Positions 25,891 to 38,700 of a stretch of 64,000 nt of DNA are shown here, one piece after another (position 1 is the stretch's first letter; every line of letters begins with the position of its first letter). Source of the stretch: Loxodes magnus (Eukaryota; Ciliophora; Karyorelictea; Loxodida; Loxodidae); the NCBI GenBank assembly GCA_946699065.1, contig CAMPDV010000316.1:288059-352058 (forward strand), given 5' to 3'. A model generated the notes under the pieces. That model did no database searches and was not told where the DNA came from. It saw nothing but the letters and a program-made list of their open reading frames with translations. Both the position numbers and the translations under genes were made by a program.

Positions 25891-26802
25891 TTTTCTGAAA
25901 GAACATCACTTGCAAGCATAGTGAGCAATGGAAATAAACAAAGTTTGAAAAAAAATGACTCAAGCAACATTAGGATAAAGGAAAAATAACTAGGCAAGAA
26001 TTAGGTAAGGATCTTAGGGAATAACAAGGACATAATGGACAAAGCAGATTAAATCAGGTAGAGAAATATATAGGGAAAAAAAGAATATCACTTAAAAGTA
26101 ATAAGTGTAATATAAAACTTAAGGTGCTATACAAAAATTAGAATAATACGGATTCAGCTGTATTAAAATAAATAATAATGAGAATATAGAGAAGGAAAAT
26201 AAAGTTAAGAACTGGAATGTATATAAGATAATCAGGAAAGGGATTAAAATTAAAAGTTGGAGGATATTATCACATGAAAAGAAAGAAGCTTAGGAATTGC
26301 TAATATAAGGAGAGTTAAATCAAACAAAGTAGAATTATGTAAATTCTTGCAGATAAAAATATAGATCTAATGGTAATCTAAGAAACAAATCGTGGAATAA
26401 AACAAAGAAATGCCTTATATTTATGAGTATAGAGCAATATTAAAAGAGGGAAAGTAGCACAGTAAAGGAATATCTTTTTTTGTTAAGGATTACTCACAAA
26501 AAGAATGAAATGATTGGATATAATTAGGCTTAATCGGCAGAAATATTCTAAGGAGGTAGATTGATATGCATAAGTTTAGACAACAGAATATTAATAGCAA
26601 AGTTTATGCTAGCAGCCACTGAACTCGACCAACTTCTTCCTTTTTATGATGGACTCAGACAATTTTTACATATGAAAAATAGCATGAGAAATATAATATA
26701 AGGTGACTTCAATGCACATATTCTACAGTTTTTACCTAACGAAATTAATTCGGCAGGGGAGTAAGTACTAAATTTAATGAGAGAATTTGGATTAGAATAT
26801 AA
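25891..26802 (+). mobile_element. LINE fragment, 5' part only
   Basis: Closely related to 12426-13270. It shares the start 'ttttctgaaagaac', the endonuclease N-terminus, and the region encoding the GDFNAH box near 26702. Similarity ends at about 26802 ('aaagatc'), where unrelated sequence begins, so the reverse transcriptase is missing. The usual LINE relic is 5'-truncated; this one lacks the 3' part, which suggests a later deletion or rearrangement. It lies just downstream of the likely stop of gene E. Confidence 0.7.
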
Positions 26803-28260
26803 AGATCCTTTTCATTAGAACTTTCTCAATTTAGTTGAATAGGGAATAAAGTCACAGCTGTTTATCTTTTAAGAATTTATTTTGATAAAGTTATTCACAT
26901 TAGTATGTTGTTTCTAAAAGTATTTGTTAAATATGTGTAATTAATTCTCTTATTCTCTCTGAAGATTGTAAACTAGCTCATCTTGCTTGTAGCGAATTTC
27001 CTTCATTTTACTGCATTACTGATTTACATATTAATTTTCCTAATCTATTATTAAAATGATATCTTAGTTTTCTTATAGTTGCTTATCTAAATATGATGAC
27101 AAAGATTTGATTAAATTTATTTTTTTTTAGTCTGACTTATCTCCTAACCTTTCTTTGATAATTTTCTAGATGTTTAATTTAACTTAATTTAAGTAAAAAT
27201 GTTGTAAAAATCAGTCTCAGCAGTTCAATTTCTCCTGTAATATGTCCCTTCATGATTACAGTAGAATTTTTCTCTTTTTTCTCCTAAAGTTAATATTTTT
27301 TTTAAAGCTCCAAAATTTGCAGCAATTCTTGCATATATGCTATTGATTATTGCAAAAATAGCATCTTTTCCTAATTCTTATTTTTTAGTTCTGTTTTTGT
27401 TTGTCTTTGCTTTTCAATTTGAAGTTAGTTTATTCCAACTAGTTCTATTTCCATTTTTCTATTCCAGAAATTTTATTGATTTTAGCTTTCCCATTTTTCT
27501 GGCTTTATAATTAATTTTCAATCTGTCGCTTTAATTTTTAATTTTTTATAACTGGAAATTTGTATGGATGAATTACTTTTGTTAGTAATTCCATAATGCG
27601 TTGATTTCCCTATTTATGTCGACCATTCTTAAATCTAACATATTTAGAACCCAGTGCTTATTAACTCCGTCAACTTAGAATTTTCCTTGCTGAACTTCTT
27701 AATCTCTTCCTGGATGTTTAGTACTATTTTGATAAGCTTTTTCATGCTCATTAGTCCGGAAGGATTGAATTCCGAGACCTTCTTGTGAAGACGGACTTCG
27801 AATAATTTCCTCGGTTTCTCCCTCGAGGTAGATGTTAAAGCAGCACGAGTTTTTATTGTTGCTTTTTGGTCTCCTCATATTTTAGTTAACCTCCTGGTCC
27901 TATTTCTCTGGAATCATGAAGAATCCCTTCCTGAAGTCGAACTTTTTTCTAGATACTTCATTATTCCACATTTTATATTGCTTTTTTAGCAGAACTAATT
28001 TATTTTTAATAAATAAATTACTCACATGAACTTAGTCGGATCAAGAGAGCAAATTTTCTTAAATTATTTGTTTTTGAGTGTATTTATTTATAAAGTTTTA
28101 TTTTGATTAATTAGAATTTCTCTTATATAATACATATTAAAAAAGACTAAGTGATTATAAGCTTTTTTAGTATTATTTATGCTATTTTGTTTCTAAATAT
28201 TTTTAATTTTTAACTTATATTTATATAACTAAACTTATTTAAAGTTTTAGATTGTTTAAA
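26803..28260 (-). pseudogene. Unidentified coding remnants
   Basis: The minus strand has protein-like stretches in changing frames: 'KPRKLFEVRLHKKVSEFNPS', 'MSMKKLIKIVLNIQEEIKKF' (27600-27900), and 'GKDAIFAIINSIYARIAANF' (about 27350). The 27600-27990 part is less AT-rich than its surroundings. No single frame covers the block and no family is recognised. It may be an old LINE ORF1 or a decayed host gene. The last 250 bp (28010-28260) is plain AT-rich sequence. Confidence 0.3.
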
Positions 28261-28264
28261 AAAT

Positions 28265-29345
28265 TTAAATCAGTGTCTTTCAATTTTACATCCACACACA
28301 TAGAAAATAGTTCCTTTCCATCCCATTTTATCATATGTTCATTAACCTTCAAAAATATTCCCCCTTTAAACTCGTAAGTTCCATGACCATGCTTTAAATC
28401 GTTAAATCACATACTTTCATATGTGTCTCCATTGGAATAATAGTAAGTTCCTCATCCTTATTTACAATCTCTTTCTCATTATCCTGTATAGCTATCTTCT
28501 TCACTATATTTATAAACTCCAAATCCATGCCTTTAATCTTGCTTTCAGGATCCATAATAAATATCTTCATTTGCATAGTAAAGAATTCCTTCTCCACTTT
28601 TCTAATTTTCTTCTCAATAACCTTCATACTTAATCATCGCTATAATAACATACTCCATATCCACATCTTAATCCATCAACAATATCGTCTTCATACTTTT
28701 CATTAATTTGGTAGTTTGATTACCAAAAACTTTATTTTTAGTTTTTTATCCTTCATATTTACTTCTTTAAATTTATATATTCCCTAACCATGTCTTTAAT
28801 TTTCCTATCATTAACCTTCATAATAATCACCATTAATATAAAAACAAATTCCCCAGCCTTACTTTTAATCATTTATTCATTAACCTTCATATTTAGTACC
28901 ATTATTATATCATAAAGTTCCTAATCCATTTCTTTAATAATTTACTAAATTACCATCGTAATAATTCCCATCTGGATAAGTTATTTTACCTTTACCTTCA
29001 GGTCTATCATATATTCATTAACCTTTTTAAATAGTTCCATCTGATTATCTATGTACCCCAAATCCAAATCTTAGATTCATAAATAAATAACCTTCATACA
29101 CATTTAAATCTATATCGTAGCATATTCCTTTACCCTATCTGAAGGCAATAATTAAGCTTCATATTTATATCCTTTTTCTGTAGTAAAAATAGCTAAGCCA
29201 TGTCTTTTATTTTTAGAATATCCCCTTCGTACTTACTTTTATCTAAAAAAGTGATTTAACCTTTAGCTTCAAGTTAGTAATTTATGAATTATCCTTCAAA
29301 AAAGGTTGATTAGGAGTTCTGATAACTCCTAATCCAAATCTTTGA
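28265..29345 (-). pseudogene. MORN-repeat protein pseudogene
   Basis: The minus strand encodes about ten MORN repeats of the form YEGxW..N.K.G.G.Y....G. Examples are 'YPDGNYYDGNLVNYQRNGLG', 'NGTKYEGQWINDQKQGWGI', 'NGDYYEGQWQENQRHGQGIY', and 'EDSYTGQWERDCKQGWGTYY'. Trp is mostly TGA and Gln mostly TAA, an independent check of the code. MORN proteins usually bind lipid or act at membranes and cytoskeleton. The frame breaks at about 29210, 29110, 28730, 28640 and 28340. Some breaks could be tiny introns, but their number points to decay. The upstream 80 bp (29345-29424) is also attached to R1 at 50135-50215. Confidence 0.7.
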
Positions 29346-30688
29346 TACTGGTCTTCCTCTTTAGCTTAGTAACCTTAGAACTATTAAAGAAAAACTTCGA
29401 CTTGAACCAGAAAACTTAAGATGTGTAGTAGGGAAGAATAAATAGATCTGAGAAGATTCCTTATAATCTATGAAGTAAATAAGAAAAACTGACTGATTTT
29501 CCTTTTATGAGCAATATAGATAAGTATAGAATACAAAAATACCAAGAAAATAATTCTAGGAAGATTATATGTTAGCTAGATGAATAGTATCTATAGATAT
29601 TGAGCTATTTTCTTTAATTCTAGATAAATGCTTCATCATTATGGAAAGGAATAAAAGATATTATAATTATATCAAAAAGAATAGGGCCAAATATTAGAAA
29701 TCCTTGATGTTCTTCTCGTTAAATTATAAAAAGCTTATCTAGCTTTATCACGTTACTTTCTACATTTACTTATGCAATAAATGTTTCATATAGCACACTA
29801 AGAAGCGAGATAAATAACCTTAGTAGAGTGATTCTGATAGCTCCTACACAAATGACAGGCAACTTAACACCAAAAAATTAGTCTTTATTAAAGTTAGCCT
29901 GCTGAAAATACTATCAGCAGATTCTCACTGTTGGATCTTGCTTCTGTCAACAAGTTTTCGATTCTGTTTTCTTTAAATTAACTTACAGCTAAACTAACTA
30001 ATTCTGCTTTAAGGATTTTAGATTCTAATACTAAGTAATTTTTATTTAGAAGTAAGAAAAACTAAGTTTCTTAGATCCTAAAATACTTTATTAGCTTAAA
30101 CTTTTAAATGAAGTAGTCTTTATAAAAGTAGTGGCTATTATAGTAAAGATAAATAATAGGTTTATTAGAAGCATAGAGATAGTAAAATAGGTAAATTAAG
30201 CATTAATAAGCTTAGTTTATATATAAGAGTCTATCTTTTTAATTAAGCAGTCTAGACTTACAATGATTAGCTTACCTTATAAAAATAAATTTAAAGCTAG
30301 AAAATCTCTTAAGTACTTATGATTAAATCCTTTGATTATAAATTATAATAATCCTTCTAAATATCATTAATAGGTATAAATTAACTAGTTCCATTAATTA
30401 AAGATAAGCTTTATTTGATGCTTAATATACCTAAGAGGTATCTAATATATTCTAAATAGGTTAATCTAGTTATCTTATAGAATAGTAAAAGATACTAAAG
30501 ATACAAAGATAATAAAGATAGTAGTAGAGTATATGGTAAGTATAGCTTAACTATCTATAATGTAATAGTATCTTATACTATTGCAGCATTCATACCTTAG
30601 TCCTTATGCCTTCTTTAGTTTACCTCTATTTAATTAAACTGCTTTTATACTTACTAGTTCATTAGAACATTCTTATTTCATTACTACT

Positions 30689-31514
30689 ATGCCTCATTTA
30701 TTTCAATCACTTTATAAATATTATAAAAGTAACCTAAACCAGATTAAAAATACCAGGCACCTCCTGATTCACCATACTTGGGTAAAACAGAAGCAGAATT
30801 TTGGAAAGAGATATCTGATTCTAGTGTTTAGCAAGTAACTAAAGGCTCTTAATTATAAGTAAATAGAATCTAATAGAACATTTTAGAATAAGAGTAATAA
30901 CTATGTCAGAGCAGGTAAGAAACCAGACTGCTTATTTTGAAATCATTTATTAAGAGAACTTTCACTATCTTACAGTTGTTTTAGAAGAGCAGAGTTATGT
31001 TTAAAATTAATCTAACTTCGTATTTAAATTTCAATCCAGTGGTTAATTAAAGACTGAGCTTTAATGAACCTATCAAGTAAAACAATAAAAATATCTAAAT
31101 AAATCAAGATTCAATAAGAAGAAAAACTAATTAAGACTTAAACAAAATAAGTTCAAAAGCTAAAGAAATGAAAAATACTACAACCAATCTAACATTTAAT
31201 TAAGCAATCCAAAAACTTTTACTATTTACGAAAGTAAGAAAAGCTAAGATTAGAAAAAGACTTAGAATCTCCTGACTCAAAAATATAGGATTATATGAAA
31301 TATAATGAAAGGACTAAACGTTAATCCACAAGGAATCTATATAATGTTAAAAGTAACAATATGACCTTCCTAGTTGTATAGTGCTGATTGTTTAATTAGA
31401 TCTTGGATATAATCATTCACTAATATAAAAATAAAGCCAAAAGATGGTTAATATCAAAGAAGATAGCTAACTAATTTTAAAATTAAATATATTAATTCTA
31501 AATTTTTTTATTGA
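30689..31514 (+). pseudogene. ORF H copy in inverted R1
   Basis: Same sequence as the minus-strand ORF at 10313-11139, starting MPHLFQSLYKYYK and ending at TGA 31512-31514. One-base losses around 31235-31260 move the second half to another frame compared with copy 1. It is unclear which copy has the ancestral frame; I treat this one as probably broken. Confidence 0.35.
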
Positions 31515-32144
31515 TTAATTTCCTAATAACAATGACAGATCCTTGATGTAAAATTATCACATCTTCATTATATAAAAACCATATTAAAATGATTTTTTAA
31601 CTTCTAAATTATTATAAGTCTAATAAAGTATCAATGCTAATACTTCTTTATACTTTTACTAAGTTATTTTAATTTTAAATTTAAAGATTTTAGCTAAATA
31701 GACATTTATAACATTTTAATATTTATTAATAGACTATTACTAATATCTTTATAAGTTACCCTTTTAATAGTAGATTTATCTTATTATTATTATTAACTTA
31801 CTAAAGTCTAGCAAATATTAAGATATTAAGTTTGCTAATATCCGCTTCTCATTTTATACTAATATCAAAATATACTTATGATTGATATTCTAATCTAAGC
31901 TTTATCAGCTTATCCTTTATTATGTTAAGTTTTTTATTGCTAGAGTCTAGTTTAAATAGCTATACGATAGCATTCGATTATTTTATTTTCTTAATCAGTT
32001 CAGAGTAATTCCTTTCTTATAGTAGAAAGAAAAGTTGCTTGGAATATGCTTTATTTAAAGCAAGTTCTTTTCTTTTAAAGGCTTTATTATTTGAAAGATT
32101 AATTTATGGTTCAATTCAAATCTTAAATTTCTTCTTTTTCTTTA

Positions 32145-32500
32145 CCCAGTAACTTAAGGGAATCTTCTTTAATTGCAAAGGCAATATTCAGATCAGGATT
32201 TACTTTGATAAATATGTTTAAACATTCTGTAGCTTCATCATTCTTCCTAGTCTTCTTACTGTTGTTCTTTTATAACTACAGGCAATAACATTATTAGAGT
32301 TTACCTAAAGAGCTACATTAATTTCAATAACTTCTTCATTCTTATTTAAGCTTCTCAGTACAGTGCCTTTACTACATTTAGAACCAGCAAGCATAGGATC
32401 TAGTCTTATAATATTGCTCAAGTGCTTGATTTTTCCTTCGAGTTTATTAATCTTAAATTAAGCAAATCCTTCCTTTTATTGAGCAGAAGCAAAAGGAATT
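32145..32500 (-). pseudogene. TPR pseudogene in inverted R1
   Basis: The minus strand repeats the TPR-like pattern ('SLNKNEEVIEINVALQV', 'NDEATECLNIFIKVNPDLNI'). The frame is lost between the two blocks near 32245, at the same place as in the other R1 copies. Confidence 0.5.
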
Positions 32501-34067
32501 GAGGTTTATAGGTTAACTGTAGCCTTGAATCTCTTCTTGACTGTTTGTTGTAAAGTAATTGGTTATTAGAATAGAATGTAGCTAAGGATTAAGCTTAGTA
32601 GATAAGGTAGAAAAGTAATAATGATAATAGCCTTGATTACTATAGCTCTCCTTTGTATGGTATAGGTAAAATAAATTGAAAGAGCATTAAATCTATGATC
32701 CGTATTTGATTTTTGAAGTAAGTTGGCTGTGAGTAAGTACTGAGAAGTAAATAATTAGTATCTGTAGGTATAGTTGTTTACAAAAGGTTGTTGGTAATTT
32801 GTTAGAAGCATAGTAATTTAGCTGTATTATATAATAACTAAATATTAGATTTAATTTGATATTATATCTTAAATATCTTAAAGCTGATTAGATTATAGTA
32901 TTAATAGCTTTAATTAAAGTAAGCTATACAAGCTTGTTAATATACTTAGAATTAAATTAAAGTTATTTCATTATAATAGTTTACTATCTGCTTAACTAAT
33001 TATTATCCTGGCTATTTACATTTCTTAGCTCTTTAGTATTATTAATCACTATTTAAATTAAAATATCCATTATATCCTTCTTAGTTTGTCTGTATTTTAT
33101 TATATTGCTTAGCTATTATTAAGGATATAAGTAACTAGTTATTAAATAGTACCATTATAGTTATATATTAGCTAGTTAGTATCTTTAGTTATTATACTTC
33201 AATAGATTCTACAAACCTAACTAATACCTTTACTAAACAACTTTAGTTCTATACCTTTATTTACCTAACTTACTGCTTCTATCTTCATCAGACTTAAAAC
33301 CATTTTTACTAACTATAGAGATATTGCTTGGGATTATATATTAAGAGTTAATTTGCCTTAGATCCATTTTCTTACCTTATAACCATTTACATATTACTAC
33401 CGCTCCTTTAGATCCTCTTCTTCACAATAAATGCAATCTCTTTTACTTCATAATTTAAGACATATGATACTTCTAAAAAGTCTACTATCTTTACTTTAGG
33501 CTAAATAGAAGATTATTTAGCAAAAGACAAATAGAGACTAGAAAGTTGATAGAGAGATTCAATAAAACATGATAAGTTTGGCTATAAAGAACAGAATTAG
33601 GAATTGTTTAGCTAAGGAAACAGCCTGCGCCAATAGAATTTTTGCATAGTAAAATGTTAGCTTAATGCTATAAAATAATTATCTACTACTAGAGTATTAA
33701 CTATTATAATAGCTTAAGCTAGTAGATATCTTTAACATTAGTAATCCATTGCTGCCATATAATATTAATGATACCAATACAGTCTTTAATTATAATTAAT
33801 ACTAAGGAATATAACTTTTAAGTCTAAAGCTTATATTTTTAAATATCTTATAATATGAGTTTGCTTATTATGGACTAACATAATAATAATAAAATAATCT
33901 TAAATAAATAAGTTTTCTAGCTAAAGAGAAAATGATTCATTTATAAAGATATTTAATTAAAGCTAAATTTATATAAAGAATAAGCTAATTTGTTTAATTT
34001 CGTTTAATTATACAATAACTTAATTATAATAGCTAATCCTAAGAACTTAAGTCTAAATTAAAACTGG

Positions 34068-34697
34068 ATTTAATGTTTATATATGTATCTTCTAACTTTA
34101 ACCAGAAGAGATAGAATAGGCTTAATTTTATAAAATCAAATATGCTTAATCAGCAAAAATTTAACTTAATTAAGTTAATATAAAATTTTTTTAGTTATAG
34201 ACTCTAAGGAAAACATGCAAGATGATAAAAAATAAAGAGCTGAATGTTAGAACTTACACCATTGTTATCTACAACCTTAAGAATTATATTAGTTATTACT
34301 CAAATTGTCTTATTTTTAAAGGTTTATAACTAATATAAGGTTAGAGAATTAAATTGAATTTGGCGATTGAAATAAAGTTTTTTAGATCAAAACTTTTTCT
34401 AAATTAAGGGTCTTTCTTATTTGATATCTTCAAAAACGATTAAAGTTTCTACTAATATTATAAAATCAAATTTTAAAAGTTGGTAGCAATATAAAAAGAT
34501 TGATCTAGCAAAGAAAATATAAAGAACAGATAATTGTTTTACTAAGATACTTTAAGAGGTAACTTTTTAATTACTAGATTGATACTTATAGCTTTAAAAA
34601 ATTATTATATGATGTAGTAGAAGATTAAATAATATATTGCTCTTATGAACTTAAGATTGCACTTTAAATCTTAACTGCTACTATGATATAAATTCAT
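34068..34697 (-). pseudogene. Gene E copy truncated by R1 (E')
   Basis: The minus strand from ATG 34697 matches the first about 210 codons of gene E, including 'NNGVSSNIQLF' against 'INGISSNIQLF'. It stops abruptly where R1 begins at 34067. An indel just after the start codon shifts the N-terminus relative to gene E. All membrane helices are missing, so it is non-functional. It is divergent from A3, as gene E is from gene B. Confidence 0.65.
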
Positions 34698-35734
34698 CTT
34701 CTTGGGGTAACTAACTTTATTGTTGTCTCTTTTATTTTTGGCTGAGTCCTTTTATCGATTTACCATGCCACAGAATTAATTTTTATCATCAATTTTTATG
34801 GAAATCTTTAGCTTCAGGTCCAGAAACCCAGTTTTCTATTTGATTTTCTTAAAAAAGGTTCAAAAATAGGTAGTAGTGAGTGACTAAATTTAAGTTTCAG
34901 TAATATTATGGTTCTCTAATATTAAAAGCCATTCCTTCCTGCATTTAATGTTTATGCCTTTCTATACCTGTTGTTTAAAATACCTTCCAAGTATTAATCT
35001 TCATAACTTATTTTAAATGACTGGCTAAGTTAATTTAGAGTTACCATGCTTCAAAAAATATTGAATATCCAACATAATGAGTTAGCTACCTATAAATCTC
35101 AATTATAAATAGCTGCATTTATTTTTTTACCTTAGTAAAGTTGTACAAGGGTCTTATGTTTATTTTACTTAGTGTTCCATATGGTGTATAAATGTAATTG
35201 TCACCTTATTTCTTTCATTAGTACATTTATCTGATTCATATAAAAAGATATGAGACAGAAAAATAGTAAGCATTATATATAAAAGAACAGCTTATTTTAG
35301 GCATATTGCTGCTAGATCTAATGGTAAAAAGTCTTAAAAATTCTAGTATACTGATGTATTACAATTACCTTTATTTAATTTATATCTAAATTAAAGCAAA
35401 TTTAGTTATAGAGTTTTATAAGCATAGCTAATTAACTAGCTATATAATTCATATTTCTATACAAAAATCATTCTATAATTGTTAGGCCTCATTTTATTAT
35501 AGCTCTACTATTCTTTTATATTTCTCCTACTACTTAATCAAGCTAGTAATCTTATGAAATTAGTTAGAACCTTAATTTAATGCTTGTACATTTACCTTTA
35601 TTGAGATATCCATATTATATATAAACATAACTTTATCCTTATTTTTAAAGACTATCATTTATAAACGAATTACTTTAATAAGCATTAGCCTATTAAACTA
35701 AACTTAGATATTTTATTTTCTTAGCATTTTATAA
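34698..35734. promoter_or_regulatory. Upstream region of A3, inverted duplicate of the B/E promoter
   Basis: AT-rich non-coding sequence matching the reverse complement of 21616-22573 with moderate divergence and indels. It probably carries the promoter of A3. No motif is assignable. Confidence 0.45.
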
Positions 35735-38700
35735 ATGTCGTTAAAAGTCCTTCTCATATCTCTACTCGTAATATTCTAAGTTGGCGCCTTAGAATTCTTT
35801 GATATTCTAGATCCTAACGTTCCAACTTTTGGTTCCCCTGATATTCCAAGTGCTAAAAAACGTTTTTCTGCTTATGATTTTGATCCTTCTGGATAAACTT
35901 AGTTTAGCATTTCCTCCTGGATAAAGTTCGATTAAAATCCATAAAATACCTATAATTGAGGAGTTTTCTTAGATTTAAAAAAAGATTATATTAATTATTT
36001 TGAACTTGTTTTATTATAAGCTAAGCCTGATTATACTAAGCTTATAGTCCAAAAGAAAACGAATGGCATCTCAGAGTAAATATATAATAACGTTACTTTT
36101 GTTAGTGATATTTGAGTATTTGTATCTGTTTCAGTTTATCAAAGTGGACAAGTTATATCCTATATAACTCATTCAAAAATGAATAATTAGTTGCAAGCAG
36201 CAGCTAAAAATTTTACACCAATAATAACGCTTAATTCAAACAGTTTTATTTATTAGGGTAGCTTCGAATAAAGTTTTAATTATAGAGGATATTAGTTTTC
36301 CTTAAGGTACTATAAAAATCAATTTTTATCAATTTAAGATTGATTAACTATTTTAAATCAGCCTTATCAAGGATTTACTTCTTTACCTTCTCCTTAATGT
36401 CATGCTAATTGTTCCAAATGCTTTTGAACTAATATAACTAATTGCTTATAATGCTACTAGAATTGAACATTTCAGAGTGACTAATGTGTGTGTGCATTAA
36501 AAGTTACTAAAGAAAAAATTTGCAGCTAAACTTGTCCTAGTACTTAACAAGATAGCAACAATGATAATTACTGTGACTTTTGTAATGTAACTTTAATTAA
36601 CTGTGAAGAGTGTAATCAACTGGGAGATATCTGTACTAAATGCCCAAACTAATATTACCTTCTTAATAATAAGTGTATTTCTTGCTAAATATATGACTAG
36701 TATTGTGTAAGTTGTAACTCCTCTGTTTGTATTTCTTGTTTGAATGGTAAAAAACTTACAAATAAGAAATGTTAAGATTAATGCTAAATTAATGAGTAAG
36801 ACGCTGATAATGACGGAATATGTTAAGCCTGCTAAAAGTAGTGAAGTAACTGCTAGAATTGTAGTGATGTGAAGTGCTTAGAATGCGAGTAAGGATATTA
36901 TCTGTAAAACTAATAATGTAAATAATGCTACACTTTAATATAAAACTGTTCAAAATGTTCTTAAGATGGAGCTATTTGCTATCAATGTTTAGATAAACTT
37001 TTTTTATATAATAATTAATGCTTAGAAACATGTCCTTCAAGTACTTATGAAGAAACAGATTTTTCATGTTAGAGTTGCGGTATAAAAATTTAAAAATGTT
37101 AATTTTGTTCTAGTTCAGGTGTTATTTGTTAGATGTGCTTAGATGCTTATTATTTATATAATAATTAATGCTTAGAAGCTTGTCCTTCAAGTACTTATGA
37201 AGAAATAGATTTTTCATGTTAGAATTGCAATATAAAAATTTAAAAATGCTAGTTATGTTCAAGCTCTGGAGATGTTTGTTATAAATGTTTGAATGGCTAT
37301 TATTTATATAACAATTAGTGTTTTTAAACTTGTCTTAAAGGAACTTACTAAGATACTAATTAAACTTGCTAAAGTTGTAACTCCTAAATTAAATATTGCA
37401 ATTTTTGTTCTATATCAGGACAAATTTGTGAATAATGCTTAAAATCATTTTATCTATATAATAATTAATGTATTGAAAATTGCCCTTCTGGAACTTATAA
37501 AGATTAAGATTCAAATTGCTAAAATTGTAGCTCCTAAATTTAAAATTGCTTGATATGTTCGGACACAGGAAACATCTGTAATAAGTGTCAAGAAAGGTAT
37601 TATTTATATAATAATAAATGCTTTCAAGACTGTCCCACTGAAACATACTAACAATCAGATTTTACTTGTTAAGAATGTAATTTGAAGATTAGTAATTGTA
37701 AAGTTTGTTCTAAGAAAGGAGATTTATGCTACAGATGTCAAGAATCATTTATCCTATATAGTAATTAATGTGTTGATTCATGTCCAATAGAAACCTATCA
37801 AAGTGATTTCACTTGCTTAAGATGTGATTCTAAAATTAAAAATTGTAAGTTATGCTCTTATGACGGTGAGAGTTGATATGAATGCTAAGATACATTTAAG
37901 ATTTTTAATAATACATGTGTTGATAGTTGTCCATAGGGTACTTTTTAAGATGGCAGCATTTTTTGCAAAAGTTGTGATTCAAAAGTAAGAAATTGTGAGT
38001 AATGTTCATTTAACGGAGAGGTTTGCTTAAGATGCCAGTAGCCGTTTGTTCTATATAATAACTCTTGTATCGGAAGTTGTCCTAGTTGAACTTATTAAGA
38101 TTCTAACTTTATTTGCTAAAACTGTAACTAAAAATTTAGAAATTGTTACTTATGCTCAGAAAATGGAGATAGCTGCCATTAGTGCTAAGAAACATGAGAT
38201 TTATACCAAAATTAGTGTGCTAAAAACTGTTCAGCTGATTAGAATTTTGACTCTATTTGCTAAACCTGTCGCTAAAAAACTTAAGCTTGCTAGTTATGCT
38301 CTTAAGATGGAAAAACTTGCAATAAGTGTTAAGGATAATATCTACTTATAGATAATAAATGTGTTGAAAGTTGCCCTGATGAGTCTTTTTAAGGCTAAGA
38401 TTAAACATGTAGAAGCTGTGACTATAAATTTAAAAACTGCTAATCATGTTCTAAGTATGGGGAATAATGCCTAACATGTAAAGCTAATTACCATATTAAG
38501 TAGTCAAACACTACAGTTAGCTGTGTTGAGGACTGCAAAGAAAATGAAATAGAAGTAAATGGAGTTTGTTGGACATGCGAATTACTAAGATTATGCTATA
38601 GTTACTTTATTAATGAAACTTCGGAAACAGAAGGTGTTTAATGTCCTCAAAGCGTTTAGTATTAATAGATACTTTAGTAATGTAACCAGTAGAATGAAGA

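Larger units (their letters stand above)
29424..34067 (-). repeat. 4.6-kb repeat R1, inverted copy
   Basis: Reverse complement of 7752-12425, with small indels. It contains the H ORF (plus strand here) and the TPR pseudogene (minus). It cuts the 3' end off the E copy at 34068-34697 and abuts the MORN pseudogene on the other side. The LINE present in copy 1 is absent, so that LINE inserted after R1 had spread. Confidence 0.8.

Noticed and set aside
28394..28633. Two overlapping standard-code ORFs on opposite strands
   Set aside because: Both are shadows of the MORN pseudogene, whose repeats are seen only with TGA=Trp and TAA=Gln.
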